DNA of 5,788 bases, from contig CAMPIQ010000182.1 of the NCBI GenBank assembly GCA_946886475.1, positions 1-5,788 on the forward strand, given 5' to 3'. The position numbers and the translations under genes are program-made. The DNA comes from an uncultured Chitinophagales bacterium. GTDB lineage: Bacteria > Bacteroidota > Bacteroidia > Chitinophagales > Chitinophagaceae. The number at the start of each line of letters is the position of its first letter. Position 1 is the stretch's first letter. The notes beneath the pieces are model-generated. The model searched no databases and was not told the DNA's origin. It saw nothing but the letters and a program-made list of their open reading frames with translations. Of this stretch, positions 5,773 through 5,788 are shown in pieces.

Positions 5773-5788
5773 GATTAGTTAAAAAGTT

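Noticed and set aside
1..5788. Defence system, mobile element, CRISPR array or prophage remnant
   Set aside because: No transposase, integrase, terminal inverted repeats, spaced repeats or defence-type domains occur; the genes are core functions in a conserved-looking arrangement.

Overview
The window looks like chromosomal DNA from a member of the Bacteroidota, most likely the Chitinophagaceae. Four things point there: exact matches to the Bacteroidota -7 promoter element (TAnnTTTG) in front of genes, almost no Shine-Dalgarno sequences, a short lipoprotein signal of the LFSC-KKE kind, and the wording of the HolB and 'choice-of-anchor Q' protein motifs. The family placement is inference from protein style, not from a search. 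No mobile element, CRISPR array, tRNA or rRNA is visible.

Layout from left to right. 1-519 (minus) is the N-terminal part of a DNA polymerase III delta' subunit (holB), cut by the window edge. 600-1115 (minus) is an exported cysteine glutathione peroxidase with its own -7 element. 1180-2556 (minus) is a beta-helix lipoprotein, 2571-3272 (minus) a ComF-family phosphoribosyltransferase-like protein, and 3280-4662 (minus) the DNA repair and recombination ATPase RadA. The last three are tightly packed (gaps of 7 and 14 bases) and read as one operon, radA-comF-lipoprotein. 4663-5079 is a 417-base AT-rich divergent intergenic region. 5080-5772 (plus) is a membrane zinc metallopeptidase of the YugP type.

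The genes are mostly housekeeping: clamp loading, recombination and branch migration, DNA-uptake-type functions, peroxide defence and membrane proteolysis. RadA and ComF both belong to DNA processing or transformation in bacteria where they have been studied, so their linkage makes sense. The lipoprotein's role is unknown.

The least ordinary part is the intergenic region. On the radA strand it holds a strong intrinsic terminator with a GNRA loop, placed between the only good promoter element and the radA start. That implies either a small RNA of about 80 nt or an attenuated radA leader. A perfect DnaA-box match sits just upstream of that promoter, followed by a cluster of short perfect inverted repeats. 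A second point of interest is that the HolB fragment has lost the whole zinc-binding cysteine set usual in this subunit. I see no convincing evidence of a wholly new multi-gene system here.
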